In this document: positions 1 through 6,162 of the stretch, one piece after another | Numbering within the stretch: position 1 is the stretch's first letter | Layout: every line of letters begins with the position of its first letter | Assembly: GCA_035631615.1 (NCBI GenBank) | Contig: DASQIK010000019.1 | Location: forward strand, 1 to 7,225 | Reading direction: 5' to 3' | DNA length: 7,225 nucleotides | Source of the DNA: UBA5189 sp035631615 | GTDB taxonomy: Bacteria > Chloroflexota > Limnocylindria > Limnocylindrales > CSP1-4 | The notes under the pieces: generated by a model | The model's input: only the letters and a program-made list of their open reading frames with translations | Databases searched by the model: none | What the model was told of the DNA's origin: nothing | Program-made: the position numbers and the translations under genes

Positions 1-1
1 C

Positions 2-166
2 CGGACCGTCCTGTCCGAATCGCTGTACGTCGAGGTCTTCAGCTCGTCTGCCGAGCGGCAGGTTGCGCTCGGCCGGTTCGTCGAGTACTACAACGACGTG
101 CGCCCTCACCTGGGCCTCGGCGGACAGACACCTCGTCAGCGCCTTCTGCTGAAGTTGGCCGCGTGA
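2..166 (+). CDS. IS481-family transposase, C-terminal fragment (cut by window edge)
   Basis: This is the last 54 codons of a DDE integrase-type transposase, ending at a TGA at 164-166; the rest lies left of the window. The visible protein begins RTVLSESLYVEVF, continues with SSSAERQVAL, and contains YYNDVRPHLGLGG followed by QTPRQRL. In IS481 transposases the segment after the third catalytic residue (Glu) has the same pattern: an RT(L/V)L stretch, an S-A-E-R motif, then YN..RPH..LGG..P..RL. The catalytic DDE residues themselves are upstream and cannot be checked, so whether the element is intact is unknown. It reads toward the minus-strand antiporter-like gene and stops 28 bases from that gene's stop codon. 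An IS3-type transposase is the main alternative, but the S-A-E-R block and the LGG.TP ending favour IS481. Confidence 0.85.
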   Translation, partial: RTVLSESLYVEVFSSSAERQVALGRFVEYYNDVRPHLGLGGQTPRQRLLLKLAA

Positions 167-167
167 C

Positions 168-193
168 TGATACCAACGTCTTGGGGGACTACA
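168..193 (-). repeat. Probable right terminal inverted repeat of the IS481-like element
   Basis: Read on the minus strand, this stretch starts TGTAGTCCCCCAAGACG and ends GGTATCA. IS481-type elements usually begin their terminal repeats with TGT, and the right repeat commonly lies only a few bases past the transposase stop, as here (stop at 166). The matching left repeat is outside the window, so this is inferred from position and the TGT start. The exact outer end could be off by a few bases. Confidence 0.55.
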
Positions 194-203
194 ACTAGCC
201 CCC
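183..203. terminator. Possible hairpin between two convergent genes
   Basis: GGGGG (183-187) can pair with CCCCC (199-203). With A188 bulged out, CTA (189-191) pairs with TAG (196-198), leaving a four-base loop CAAC. This gives eight base pairs in either strand's transcript, located where the transposase and the antiporter-like gene converge. Neither side has a T tract, so it is not a textbook intrinsic terminator. Half of it belongs to the probable insertion-sequence end, so the pairing may be accidental. Confidence 0.25.
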
Positions 204-1667
204 GACCACGCCTCCTGTGCCGCCGATCGAGGTGACGACGGCGATCGCGGCGAGCACGACGACCGCCAGCGCCATGAGCGGCGCGCGATTCGCGCGCCCA
301 CCGGCCCGAAGCAGACGAACCGCCTGCATCCGCGAGCCCTCCGACCAGCCCGCGGCTCGGCCCGCGCCGAAGCGCGGCCGGCCCGATGGCCCGGCGGCGA
401 TCGCCGCCGTGACCGGGGCGATGCCCGCGAGCGCAATCCGCCCGAGGTAGATCAGCGGCATCAGCGCGACGAGGAGCGCGACGATCGAGCCGAACGCGGG
501 CATCGAGCCGCTGACGAGGTCCGCGCGCGCCTCGAACAGGGCCAGCCCGGGCAGCCCGACCGCCGCCACGAGGATGCCCGCGAACGCGATCCCGAGCGCC
601 GGCGAGTGGCGTGCCCAGCCACCGAGGTCGGCAAGGCGATGACCGCCGTACGTGGATCGGACGACAGCCGCCCACGCAGCGAAGGCCGTCTTGACCGTCG
701 CGCTCGCAATCAGCCAGTCACGCGACGCGGCCACCGCATCGGGTGCGAGCGAGGCGAACGCCAGGACGGCGATGCCGGCGTCCTGCAGGATCGAGTACCC
801 GAGGACGTGCTCGATATCGTCGTGGACCATCGCGGCGAGGCCGCCGAGCACCAGGCTCGCGACGCTCAGGCCGATGATCAGCACCCGCTCGACGTCGCCG
901 ATCGCGCTCGGGCCGAGGGCGACCTGGCTCCAGGGCAGCGCAATCAGGATGAACGCCGCCATGCCCCACGAGAAGGCGGCAGGCACGGCCAGCGGACTGA
1001 CGCCCTCCATGAACCGCGCCGCCCAGACGTGCAGCGGGATCAGCCCGCACCGGATCGCGACGGCGGCAACCATGACCAGCAGCGCCAGTCCGGTCCCGAG
1101 GAGCGTCCCCTGGTCCTGGCCGAAGATCCCCCCGCCGCCGAGCGGGCTGGCGGCCGACGCGCCCCACGCGATCACGGCGAGCGCGAGGAGGCCGGAGCCG
1201 AGGATCGCCAGCGCCCCGCGGCCGGTCGTTGGCAGGCGCGACGCCGAGCTTGGCCCATCGAGCCAGCCGATCAGGCCCGGGATGACCACGCCGGCCACGC
1301 CGCCGGCCGCGAGCGCCGCCATCGAGGTCGCCGGATCGTTGATGGCGAGGGCGATCGCCGCCGCCGCGAGGCCGATCAGCGACGGCCCGACCACGGCCGG
1401 TCGCGCGCCGATGCCGAACTCCAGGAGCGCGAGCAGGAGCAGGCTCGCCGACCAGGAGACGGCGAGCGAGCGAACGAGCGGCGTCGCGACGATCCCGCCG
1501 CCACCGATGGCGAGCGACTCCTCGGGCGGCATCGCGAGCGCGATTCCGAGCACGGCGACGCCGCCCGCAACGCCGATCGCGAAGGCCATGTTCCGCCGCC
1601 GGCCGCCGAGGAAGACGGTGGCGAGGCCGGTCGCAAGCGCCACGGAGGCGAGGATGACGATGCTCAT
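195..1667 (-). CDS. NuoN/MrpD-like proton-antiporter membrane subunit
   Basis: A 490-residue, very hydrophobic protein with many predicted membrane spans, in the size range of NuoN and MrpD. It resembles the proton-antiporter (Proton_antipo_M) fold of complex I, Mrp antiporters and membrane hydrogenases. RCGLIPLHVWAARFMEG (206-222) matches the NuoN block K-L-x-x-V-P-F-H-x-W..., with Arg206 in place of the usual lysine. DIEHVLGYSILQDAGIAVLA (284-303) matches the N-I-K-R-L-L-x-Y-S-S-I-x-x-x-G block. VKTAFAAWA (325-333) recalls the VKTALFL helix of MrpD, and LGGWARHSPALGIAF (348-362) the linker before the next helix. The start is an ATG overlapping the previous stop (ATGA), with a GGGAG about ten bases upstream. 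The usual lysines of helices 8 and 12 appear replaced by Trp234 and Arg381, judged by hand alignment. It is third in the lepB operon, with no other complex I genes visible. It could work as part of an ion-translocating complex; the substrate is unknown. Confidence 0.75.
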   Translation of the reverse strand: MSIVILASVALATGLATVFLGGRRRNMAFAIGVAGGVAVLGIALAMPPEESLAIGGGGIVATPLVRSLAVSWSASLLLLALLEFGIGARPAVVGPSLIGLAAAAIALAINDPATSMAALAAGGVAGVVIPGLIGWLDGPSSASRLPTTGRGALAILGSGLLALAVIAWGASAASPLGGGGIFGQDQGTLLGTGLALLVMVAAVAIRCGLIPLHVWAARFMEGVSPLAVPAAFSWGMAAFILIALPWSQVALGPSAIGDVERVLIIGLSVASLVLGGLAAMVHDDIEHVLGYSILQDAGIAVLAFASLAPDAVAASRDWLIASATVKTAFAAWAAVVRSTYGGHRLADLGGWARHSPALGIAFAGILVAAVGLPGLALFEARADLVSGSMPAFGSIVALLVALMPLIYLGRIALAGIAPVTAAIAAGPSGRPRFGAGRAAGWSEGSRMQAVRLLRAGGRANRAPLMALAVVVLAAIAVVTSIGGTGGVVGG

Positions 1668-2278
1668 TCCGTGGCGGCTCCCGCCCGCGCGAGTGCCGTT
1701 CCGGTCGCCGCGGCCGCGACGAGCAGCGCGGCGCGCGCGATCTCCTCGAGATCGATCCCGGGTCCGGCGATCCCCACCCGAATCAGCAGGACCGCCTGGG
1801 TCAGGAGCACGAGCCCGATGGCCCGCCGGATACCCGGCCGGCCATGGATCGACGGCGCGGCGCCGAGCACCAGCAGGCTGGTCCCGGCCGCCGTCGCCAG
1901 TGCCATCACGGTGAGCGCCTCGGGCCCGGTCCCGGGGCCGCCGAGACCCGTGGCCCCGGCCAGCGCCTCGAGCCCCAGCCCGACGCCGAGGCCGGCGACA
2001 GCACCGGCGGTCGCGAGCATCGCCTCCGCCGGCCAGCCGAGCGGTGATGGCTGCGACTCGCTGCTGCCGACCGCGGAACGCACGAGCGCCGCCGCGAGCA
2101 GGCCCGCCACGATGCGCACGCCGAGGATCGCGGCGGATGGGAGGGGATCCGCGAGGAGCGCCGACGCGACCAATGCGACCGCGAGGCCGATCGCCCCCGC
2201 GGCCGGCTCGCGGGTCGACACCGCGACGACGGCGCCGGCCCCGATCGCGAGGATGATCGCGACCAGGGCGATGCTCAT
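1664..2278 (-). CDS. Uncharacterised multi-span membrane protein, possible NuoK/HyfE-like partner
   Basis: A 204-residue protein rich in Ala, Gly, Leu and Val, with about six or seven candidate membrane helices (roughly residues 2-20, 26-45, 50-69, 84-106, 121-140, 151-171 and 179-198). I do not recognise the family with certainty. The stretch RRAIGLVLLTQAVLLIRVG (151-169) loosely resembles the second helix of NuoK, MrpC and HyfE proteins (G-x-E-L-x-x-N-A-V-N-L), although the membrane glutamate is absent. Helix number and length are closer to HyfE than to three-span NuoK. The chosen start is the ATG whose first bases overlap the lepB stop (ATGA). A much longer upstream reading in the same frame would run back over lepB and is not credible. 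The gene ends in another ATGA overlap with the antiporter-like gene, which suggests the two products are made together and may form a membrane complex. Confidence 0.7.
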   Translation of the reverse strand: MSIALVAIILAIGAGAVVAVSTREPAAGAIGLAVALVASALLADPLPSAAILGVRIVAGLLAAALVRSAVGSSESQPSPLGWPAEAMLATAGAVAGLGVGLGLEALAGATGLGGPGTGPEALTVMALATAAGTSLLVLGAAPSIHGRPGIRRAIGLVLLTQAVLLIRVGIAGPGIDLEEIARAALLVAAAATGTALARAGAATE

Positions 2279-2904
2279 GGCGCCAGGCTGGGGACCGGGC
2301 TCAGCGTTGGTGCCACCCCTGAATCGAGCTCGGGATGGGTCAGCTTCGGCAGGATCCCGAACGTGTCGAACGGCCAGTAGCGCAGCCATGCCCGCCCGAT
2401 GACCTTGTCGATCGCGATCGGGCCGAACGTGCGGGAATCCGACGAGTCCGCGCGGTGGTCGCCCATCACGAGCAGATCGCCGGGCGGGACGAGCCACAGC
2501 GATTGGTCGCCGATCTCCGGATCGGTTCGCTGGGGCACGCCGTTGTCCTGGTAGATGTACGGCTCGTTGAGCTTGATCCCGTTCACGTAGACCAGGCCGT
2601 CGCGGAGCTCGACCCGGTCGTTCGGCAACCCGATGACGCGCTTGATGAACGGCACGCCGCCGCCCGAGGTCACGGTCTCCGGCGGGTCGAACACGATGAT
2701 GTCGCCACGCTGATACGGCGCCCAATGCGGCGACAGCTTGTCCACGAGGACGTACTGATCCGGTTCGAGCGTGTGCTCCATCGACGTCTGCTGGACCTTG
2801 TACGGCTGGGCGATGAAGGTCTGGATGCCCAGGAAGATCAGGACGGTGAGGACCAGCGTCTCGATGACCTCGAACAGGCAGCCGAGTGCAGGGCGTTGAC
2901 TCAC
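2275..2904 (-). CDS. lepB: Signal peptidase I
   Basis: Type I signal peptidase, which cleaves signal peptides from exported proteins at the outer face of the cytoplasmic membrane. From the chosen GTG the protein has 209 residues. A single N-terminal membrane anchor (about 11-32, with LVLTVLIFLGIQTFIAQPY) is followed by the serine box SMEHTL, with catalytic Ser41. Next come YVLVDKL and GDIIVF, then IKRVIGLPND with catalytic Lys88, and the box GDHRADSSDSRTFG (148-161). The family norm is SMxPTL and GDN, so His44 and His150 are variations outside the catalytic pair. The GTG at 2904 was preferred because a longer frame back to an ATG at 3045 would run through the promoter-like TATACT at 2934-2939 and the hppA leader. 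No strong ribosome site precedes the GTG. It is first in an operon with two membrane-protein genes, an unusual partnership for lepB. Confidence 0.93.
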   Translation of the reverse strand: MSQRPALGCLFEVIETLVLTVLIFLGIQTFIAQPYKVQQTSMEHTLEPDQYVLVDKLSPHWAPYQRGDIIVFDPPETVTSGGGVPFIKRVIGLPNDRVELRDGLVYVNGIKLNEPYIYQDNGVPQRTDPEIGDQSLWLVPPGDLLVMGDHRADSSDSRTFGPIAIDKVIGRAWLRYWPFDTFGILPKLTHPELDSGVAPTLSPVPSLAP

Positions 2905-2933
2905 CGGGGGGTTCGCAGGCTCACAGGAGCGGG

Positions 2934-2939
2934 AGTATA
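2934..2939 (-). promoter_or_regulatory. Candidate -10 element for the lepB operon
   Basis: The minus strand reads TATACT here, one base from the TATAAT consensus, about 30 bases upstream of the lepB GTG. A start site near 2927 would give a leader of roughly 20-25 bases. No good -35 hexamer is visible at 16-18 bases spacing, so the assignment rests on the -10 alone in a GC-rich region. Confidence 0.45.
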
Positions 2940-2952
2940 GGGGCGGTGCCCG

Positions 2953-2961
2953 TGCTAGACT
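2953..2961 (+). promoter_or_regulatory. Candidate extended -10 element for hppA
   Basis: The plus strand reads TGCTAGACT, which fits an extended -10 (TGn followed by TANNNT). It lies about 90 bases before the hppA ATG and has no recognisable -35. It sits where the -35 of the opposite lepB promoter would be, so the two promoters would compete for RNA polymerase if both are real. Confidence 0.35.
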
Positions 2962-3053
2962 CCGGCCGCTTTCCTGAGCAAGACGCACGTGCGACGCCCT
3001 GCCCACCGGCGGCCGTGCAATGACCGCATGACGCTGGAGGACCACCGAGCCCG

Positions 3054-5258
3054 ATGGATGCGAGCACGCTCCAACTGATCATCCCCGTCGCCGGCGTCGT
3101 CGCCGTGCTGTTCGCCCTGTACCTCGCCCGGGACGTGCTCGTGCGGGACACCGGCACCCAGGCGATGCAGGACGTCGCCGGCACGATCTTCGAGGGCGCG
3201 GTCGCCTTCATCCGGCGCCAGTACACGACCATCGCGATCCTTGCCGTCGTCGGTGCGGTCGGGGTCGGCATCCTGATCGCCGCGTTCGAGACGAAGACCG
3301 TCGCCGACACGGACGTGTTCGGGGCGGAGCTCGGCGTCCGAACCGGGATCGCGTTCATCGTCGGCGCCGCGTGCTCGATGGCGTCCGGGATCATCGGCAT
3401 GTACATCAGCGTCCGCTCGAACGTGCGCACCGCAGCGGCGGCGCGCCGCAGCCTCGTCGAGGCGGTCCAGGTCGCGATGCGCGGCGGCGCCGTGTCGGGC
3501 TTCCTCGTCGTCGCCCTGTCGCTGCTCGGCGTGTACGGCATGTTCGTCGCCTTCGGCGGCCTGAACCCGGCGACCGTCGCGCAGGCGCCGTTCCTCATCG
3601 TCGGCTACGGCTTCGGTGCCTCGTTCGTGGCCCTTTTCGCCCAGCTCGGTGGCGGCATCTACACGAAGGCCGCGGACGTCGGCTCCGACCTCGTCGGCAA
3701 GGTCGAGAAGGGCATCCCCGAGGACGACCCGCGCAATGCGGGCGTGGTCGCGGACCTCGTCGGCGACAACGTCGGCGACTGCGCCGGCCGCGGCGCGGAC
3801 CTGTTCGAGTCCACGGCGGCCGAGAACATCGGCGCGATGATCCTGGGCGTCGGTGCGTTCGTCATCGCGCAGGCGGCCGGCTGGCCGCACCCCGAGGCAT
3901 GGATCTTCTTCCCGCTCGTCGTGCGCGCGTTCGGCCTGCTGGCGACGATCGTCTCGATCTTCTTCGTCCGCGGCAGCGAGACCGAGAACCCGATGAACAT
4001 GCTCAACCGCGGCTACTGGGTCACGACCCTGCTCTCGGTCGTCGGGCTCGGCATCACGACATACGTGATGATGAACACGAACGGCCACGTGTCGAACGGC
4101 CTTCCCGTGTGGGTCTGGTTCTTCGCGGCCGGCGTCGTCGGCCTCGCGACGAGCGTCGCCTTCGTCTACATCACGCAGTTCTACACGGCCGGCTCGTACC
4201 GCCCGGTCCGCGAGATCGCCGAGGCGTCCAAGACGGGCCCGGCCACGAACATCATCTCCGGCACCGCGGTCGGCTTCGAGACGACCTTCGTCACCGCGAT
4301 CACGATCGGCATCGCGCTGTTCCTCAGCCACTGGCTCGGCGAGCAGTCGGGCCTGGTCGCGGCCGACGGCCACAGCGTCGGCGGCATCTTCGGGACCGCG
4401 GTCGCGACCATGGGCATGCTCATGACGACTGCGTACATCCTCGCGATGGACACGTTCGGCCCGATCACCGACAACGCGGGCGGCATCGCCGAGTTCAGCC
4501 ATGCCGAGGCCGGCGCGCGCGAGATCACGGACCGCCTCGATGCGGTCGGCAACACGACCAAGGCACTGACGAAGGGCTACGCGATCGCCTCGGCATCGCT
4601 TGCCGCGTTTCTGCTGTTCAGCGCCTACATCGACAAGGTCAACCTGATCCTCGCCCGCCAGGGCAAGCCGCTCATGGAGTCCGTCAACCTGGCCAATGTC
4701 AACGTGTTCATCGCCGCCCTGATCGCGGCAATGCTCGTGTACTTCTTCAGCTCGCTCGCCATCCGCGCGGTCGGCACCACGGCCCAGTCGATCATCGTCG
4801 AGGTCCGCCGCCAGTTCCGGGAGATGCCCGGGATCATGGACTACACCCAGCGTCCGGACTACGCGCGGGTTGTCGACATCACGACCCGTGCGGCCCTGCG
4901 CGAGATGGTCGCCCCTGGCCTCGTCGCCGTCGCGACGCCGGTCATCGTCGGCCTCCTCCTCGGCTACGAGGCGGTCGCCGGCATGCTGATGGTCGGCACG
5001 ATCGCGGGCGTCATGCTCGCCACGGTTCTCAACAACGGCGGCGGTGCCTGGGACAACGCCAAGAAGTACATCGAGTCGGGCCACCTCAAGGACGACAACG
5101 GCAACGTCCTCGGCAAGGGCTCGGACGCCCACGCCGCGGCCGTCGTCGGCGACACCGTCGGCGATCCGTTCAAGGACACCGCCGGCCCGTCGCTTCATGT
5201 CCTCGTGAAGCTGCTCGCGACGATCACGCTCGTGCTCGCGCCCCTGTTCATTCGATAA
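3054..5258 (+). CDS. hppA: Membrane-bound H+-translocating pyrophosphatase, potassium-independent type
   Basis: An integral membrane pyrophosphatase of 734 residues, normal for the family. It hydrolyses cytoplasmic pyrophosphate and pumps protons outward. Visible motifs are the substrate loop DVGSDLVGKVEKG (208-220) with PEDDPRN (222-228), the acidic stretch GDNVGDCAGRGADLFES (237-253), DTFGPITDNAGGIAEF (466-481), and the C-terminal GGGAWDNAKKY with GDTVGDPFKDTAGPS (699-713). The last two supply the Asp and Lys ligands for magnesium pyrophosphate. GNTTKALTKG carries Lys503 and Thr506, the pattern of potassium-independent, proton-pumping enzymes; potassium-dependent ones have Ala at the lysine position. 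Hydrophobic segments are consistent with the usual 16 or so spans. The ATG was chosen because the protein then starts with the first helix and a GGAGG lies at 3036-3040, 13 bases away, slightly long. It is divergent from lepB and followed by uppP after 49 bases. Confidence 0.98.
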   Translation: MDASTLQLIIPVAGVVAVLFALYLARDVLVRDTGTQAMQDVAGTIFEGAVAFIRRQYTTIAILAVVGAVGVGILIAAFETKTVADTDVFGAELGVRTGIAFIVGAACSMASGIIGMYISVRSNVRTAAAARRSLVEAVQVAMRGGAVSGFLVVALSLLGVYGMFVAFGGLNPATVAQAPFLIVGYGFGASFVALFAQLGGGIYTKAADVGSDLVGKVEKGIPEDDPRNAGVVADLVGDNVGDCAGRGADLFESTAAENIGAMILGVGAFVIAQAAGWPHPEAWIFFPLVVRAFGLLATIVSIFFVRGSETENPMNMLNRGYWVTTLLSVVGLGITTYVMMNTNGHVSNGLPVWVWFFAAGVVGLATSVAFVYITQFYTAGSYRPVREIAEASKTGPATNIISGTAVGFETTFVTAITIGIALFLSHWLGEQSGLVAADGHSVGGIFGTAVATMGMLMTTAYILAMDTFGPITDNAGGIAEFSHAEAGAREITDRLDAVGNTTKALTKGYAIASASLAAFLLFSAYIDKVNLILARQGKPLMESVNLANVNVFIAALIAAMLVYFFSSLAIRAVGTTAQSIIVEVRRQFREMPGIMDYTQRPDYARVVDITTRAALREMVAPGLVAVATPVIVGLLLGYEAVAGMLMVGTIAGVMLATVLNNGGGAWDNAKKYIESGHLKDDNGNVLGKGSDAHAAAVVGDTVGDPFKDTAGPSLHVLVKLLATITLVLAPLFIR

Positions 5259-5307
5259 CGCGCGGGTCCTGCGGCAGCTGCAGGCGCCGCGCCGCCCGAG
5301 GTAGGTG

Positions 5308-6144
5308 ATGGACGGACTCATTCACGCCGCGATCCTGGGGATCGTGCAGGGCCTCACCGAGTTCCTGCCGATCTCCTCGTCGGCGCACATCATCCTCGTG
5401 CCGATCCTGCTGGGCTGGCACGACCCATTCATCGACTCTGCCGCGTTCGACGTGATGCTCCACCTCGGGACGCTCGTCGCGCTGCTCGTCTACTTCTGGC
5501 AGGACCTGATCGGGCTCCTCGGGGCGTGGCTGGCGTCGATCCGGGACCGGAGCATCGGCACCGATCCGGAGCGCCGGCTCGCCTGGCTGCTCGTGGTCAC
5601 GGTGATCCCGGCGGCGATCCTGGGTGCCGGCCTCGAAAGCTTCTTCGACGCTGCGTTCCGCGACCATTGGCAGTGGATCGCGATCTTCGTGCTCATCGGC
5701 GCGGCGCTCCTGTGGTTCGCAGAGCGGCTCGGCCGGCAGGCGAGGAACCTCGACGCCCTGTCGTTGCGGGACGCGGTGACGATCGGCCTGGCTCAGGCCA
5801 TCGCCCTGTTCCCGGGCATCTCGCGCTCGGGCGTGACGATCGCCACCGGCCTGTTCCTCGGCCTGACGCGCGAATCGGCCGCCAGGTTCAGCTTCCTGAT
5901 GGCCGTCCCGGTCATCGCGGGCGCGGGACTGTGGAAGGCGAGGACGCTGATCGGCGCCGGGCTCGGCGACGCGCAGATCGGGCAGCTGGTCGTCGGCGTC
6001 GTGACTGCGGCCGTGTTCGGGTTCATCGCCATCGCCTTCCTGCTGCGCTTCCTGCGAACGCACCCGACCACGATCTTCGTCTTGTATCGGGTGCTCCTGG
6101 CGGTGGTCATCGTCGTCGCCTGGCTGAACCTCGTGGGTCGGTGA
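5308..6144 (+). CDS. uppP: Undecaprenyl-diphosphatase
   Basis: UppP/BacA removes the terminal phosphate of undecaprenyl diphosphate, regenerating the lipid carrier for peptidoglycan and other wall polymers; raised levels confer bacitracin tolerance. The 278-residue length is typical. The N-terminal motif VQGLTEFLPISSSAHIIL (13-30) has the conserved Glu18 and Ser23-Ser25, and the second motif PGISRSGVTIATGLFLGLTR (169-188) has the catalytic-site Arg173. A multi-span hydrophobic pattern covers the whole protein. The ATG at 5308 is preferred over a GTG three bases earlier because GAGG at 5298-5301 then lies six bases upstream. It follows hppA by 49 bases and precedes argR by 18 bases on the same strand, so co-transcription is likely. 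Confidence 0.97.
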   Translation: MDGLIHAAILGIVQGLTEFLPISSSAHIILVPILLGWHDPFIDSAAFDVMLHLGTLVALLVYFWQDLIGLLGAWLASIRDRSIGTDPERRLAWLLVVTVIPAAILGAGLESFFDAAFRDHWQWIAIFVLIGAALLWFAERLGRQARNLDALSLRDAVTIGLAQAIALFPGISRSGVTIATGLFLGLTRESAARFSFLMAVPVIAGAGLWKARTLIGAGLGDAQIGQLVVGVVTAAVFGFIAIAFLLRFLRTHPTTIFVLYRVLLAVVIVVAWLNLVGR

Positions 6145-6162
6145 CCGAGCCGCGGTGATTCC

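Larger units (their letters stand above)
1..193 (+). mobile_element. Right end of an IS481-like insertion sequence
   Basis: The transposase 3' end and the probable terminal repeat together define the right end of an insertion sequence entering from outside the window. The inferred outer boundary (about 193) is two bases from the stop codon of the neighbouring minus-strand gene (195-197). No second copy or target-site duplication can be seen, because the left end is missing. Confidence 0.65.

Noticed and set aside
606..2402. A 598-codon plus-strand open frame opposite the antiporter-like gene and its neighbour
   Set aside because: Composition is Arg/Ala/Asp-rich with no recognisable motif, and it is antisense to well-supported membrane-protein genes. 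High GC removes stop codons from the opposite strand.
2905..3045. A longer lepB starting at the ATG at 3045
   Set aside because: The extra 47 residues are unlike a signal peptidase N-terminus and run through the promoter-like TATACT and the hppA ribosome-site region.
5269..5290. Stem-loop in the hppA-uppP gap as a terminator or regulatory RNA
   Set aside because: GCGGC can pair with GCCGC across a ten-base loop, but there is no T tract and alternative pairings are equally likely in this GC-rich gap.
3371..5308. A 645-codon plus-strand frame shifted within hppA
   Set aside because: It is almost entirely Arg/Gly/His/Pro-rich and overlaps the true hppA frame for its whole length.
2955..5321. 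A 788-codon minus-strand open frame covering hppA
   Set aside because: It is the mirror of a clearly identified pyrophosphatase and consists of low-complexity Arg/Asp/Glu/His sequence typical of antisense frames in GC-rich DNA.
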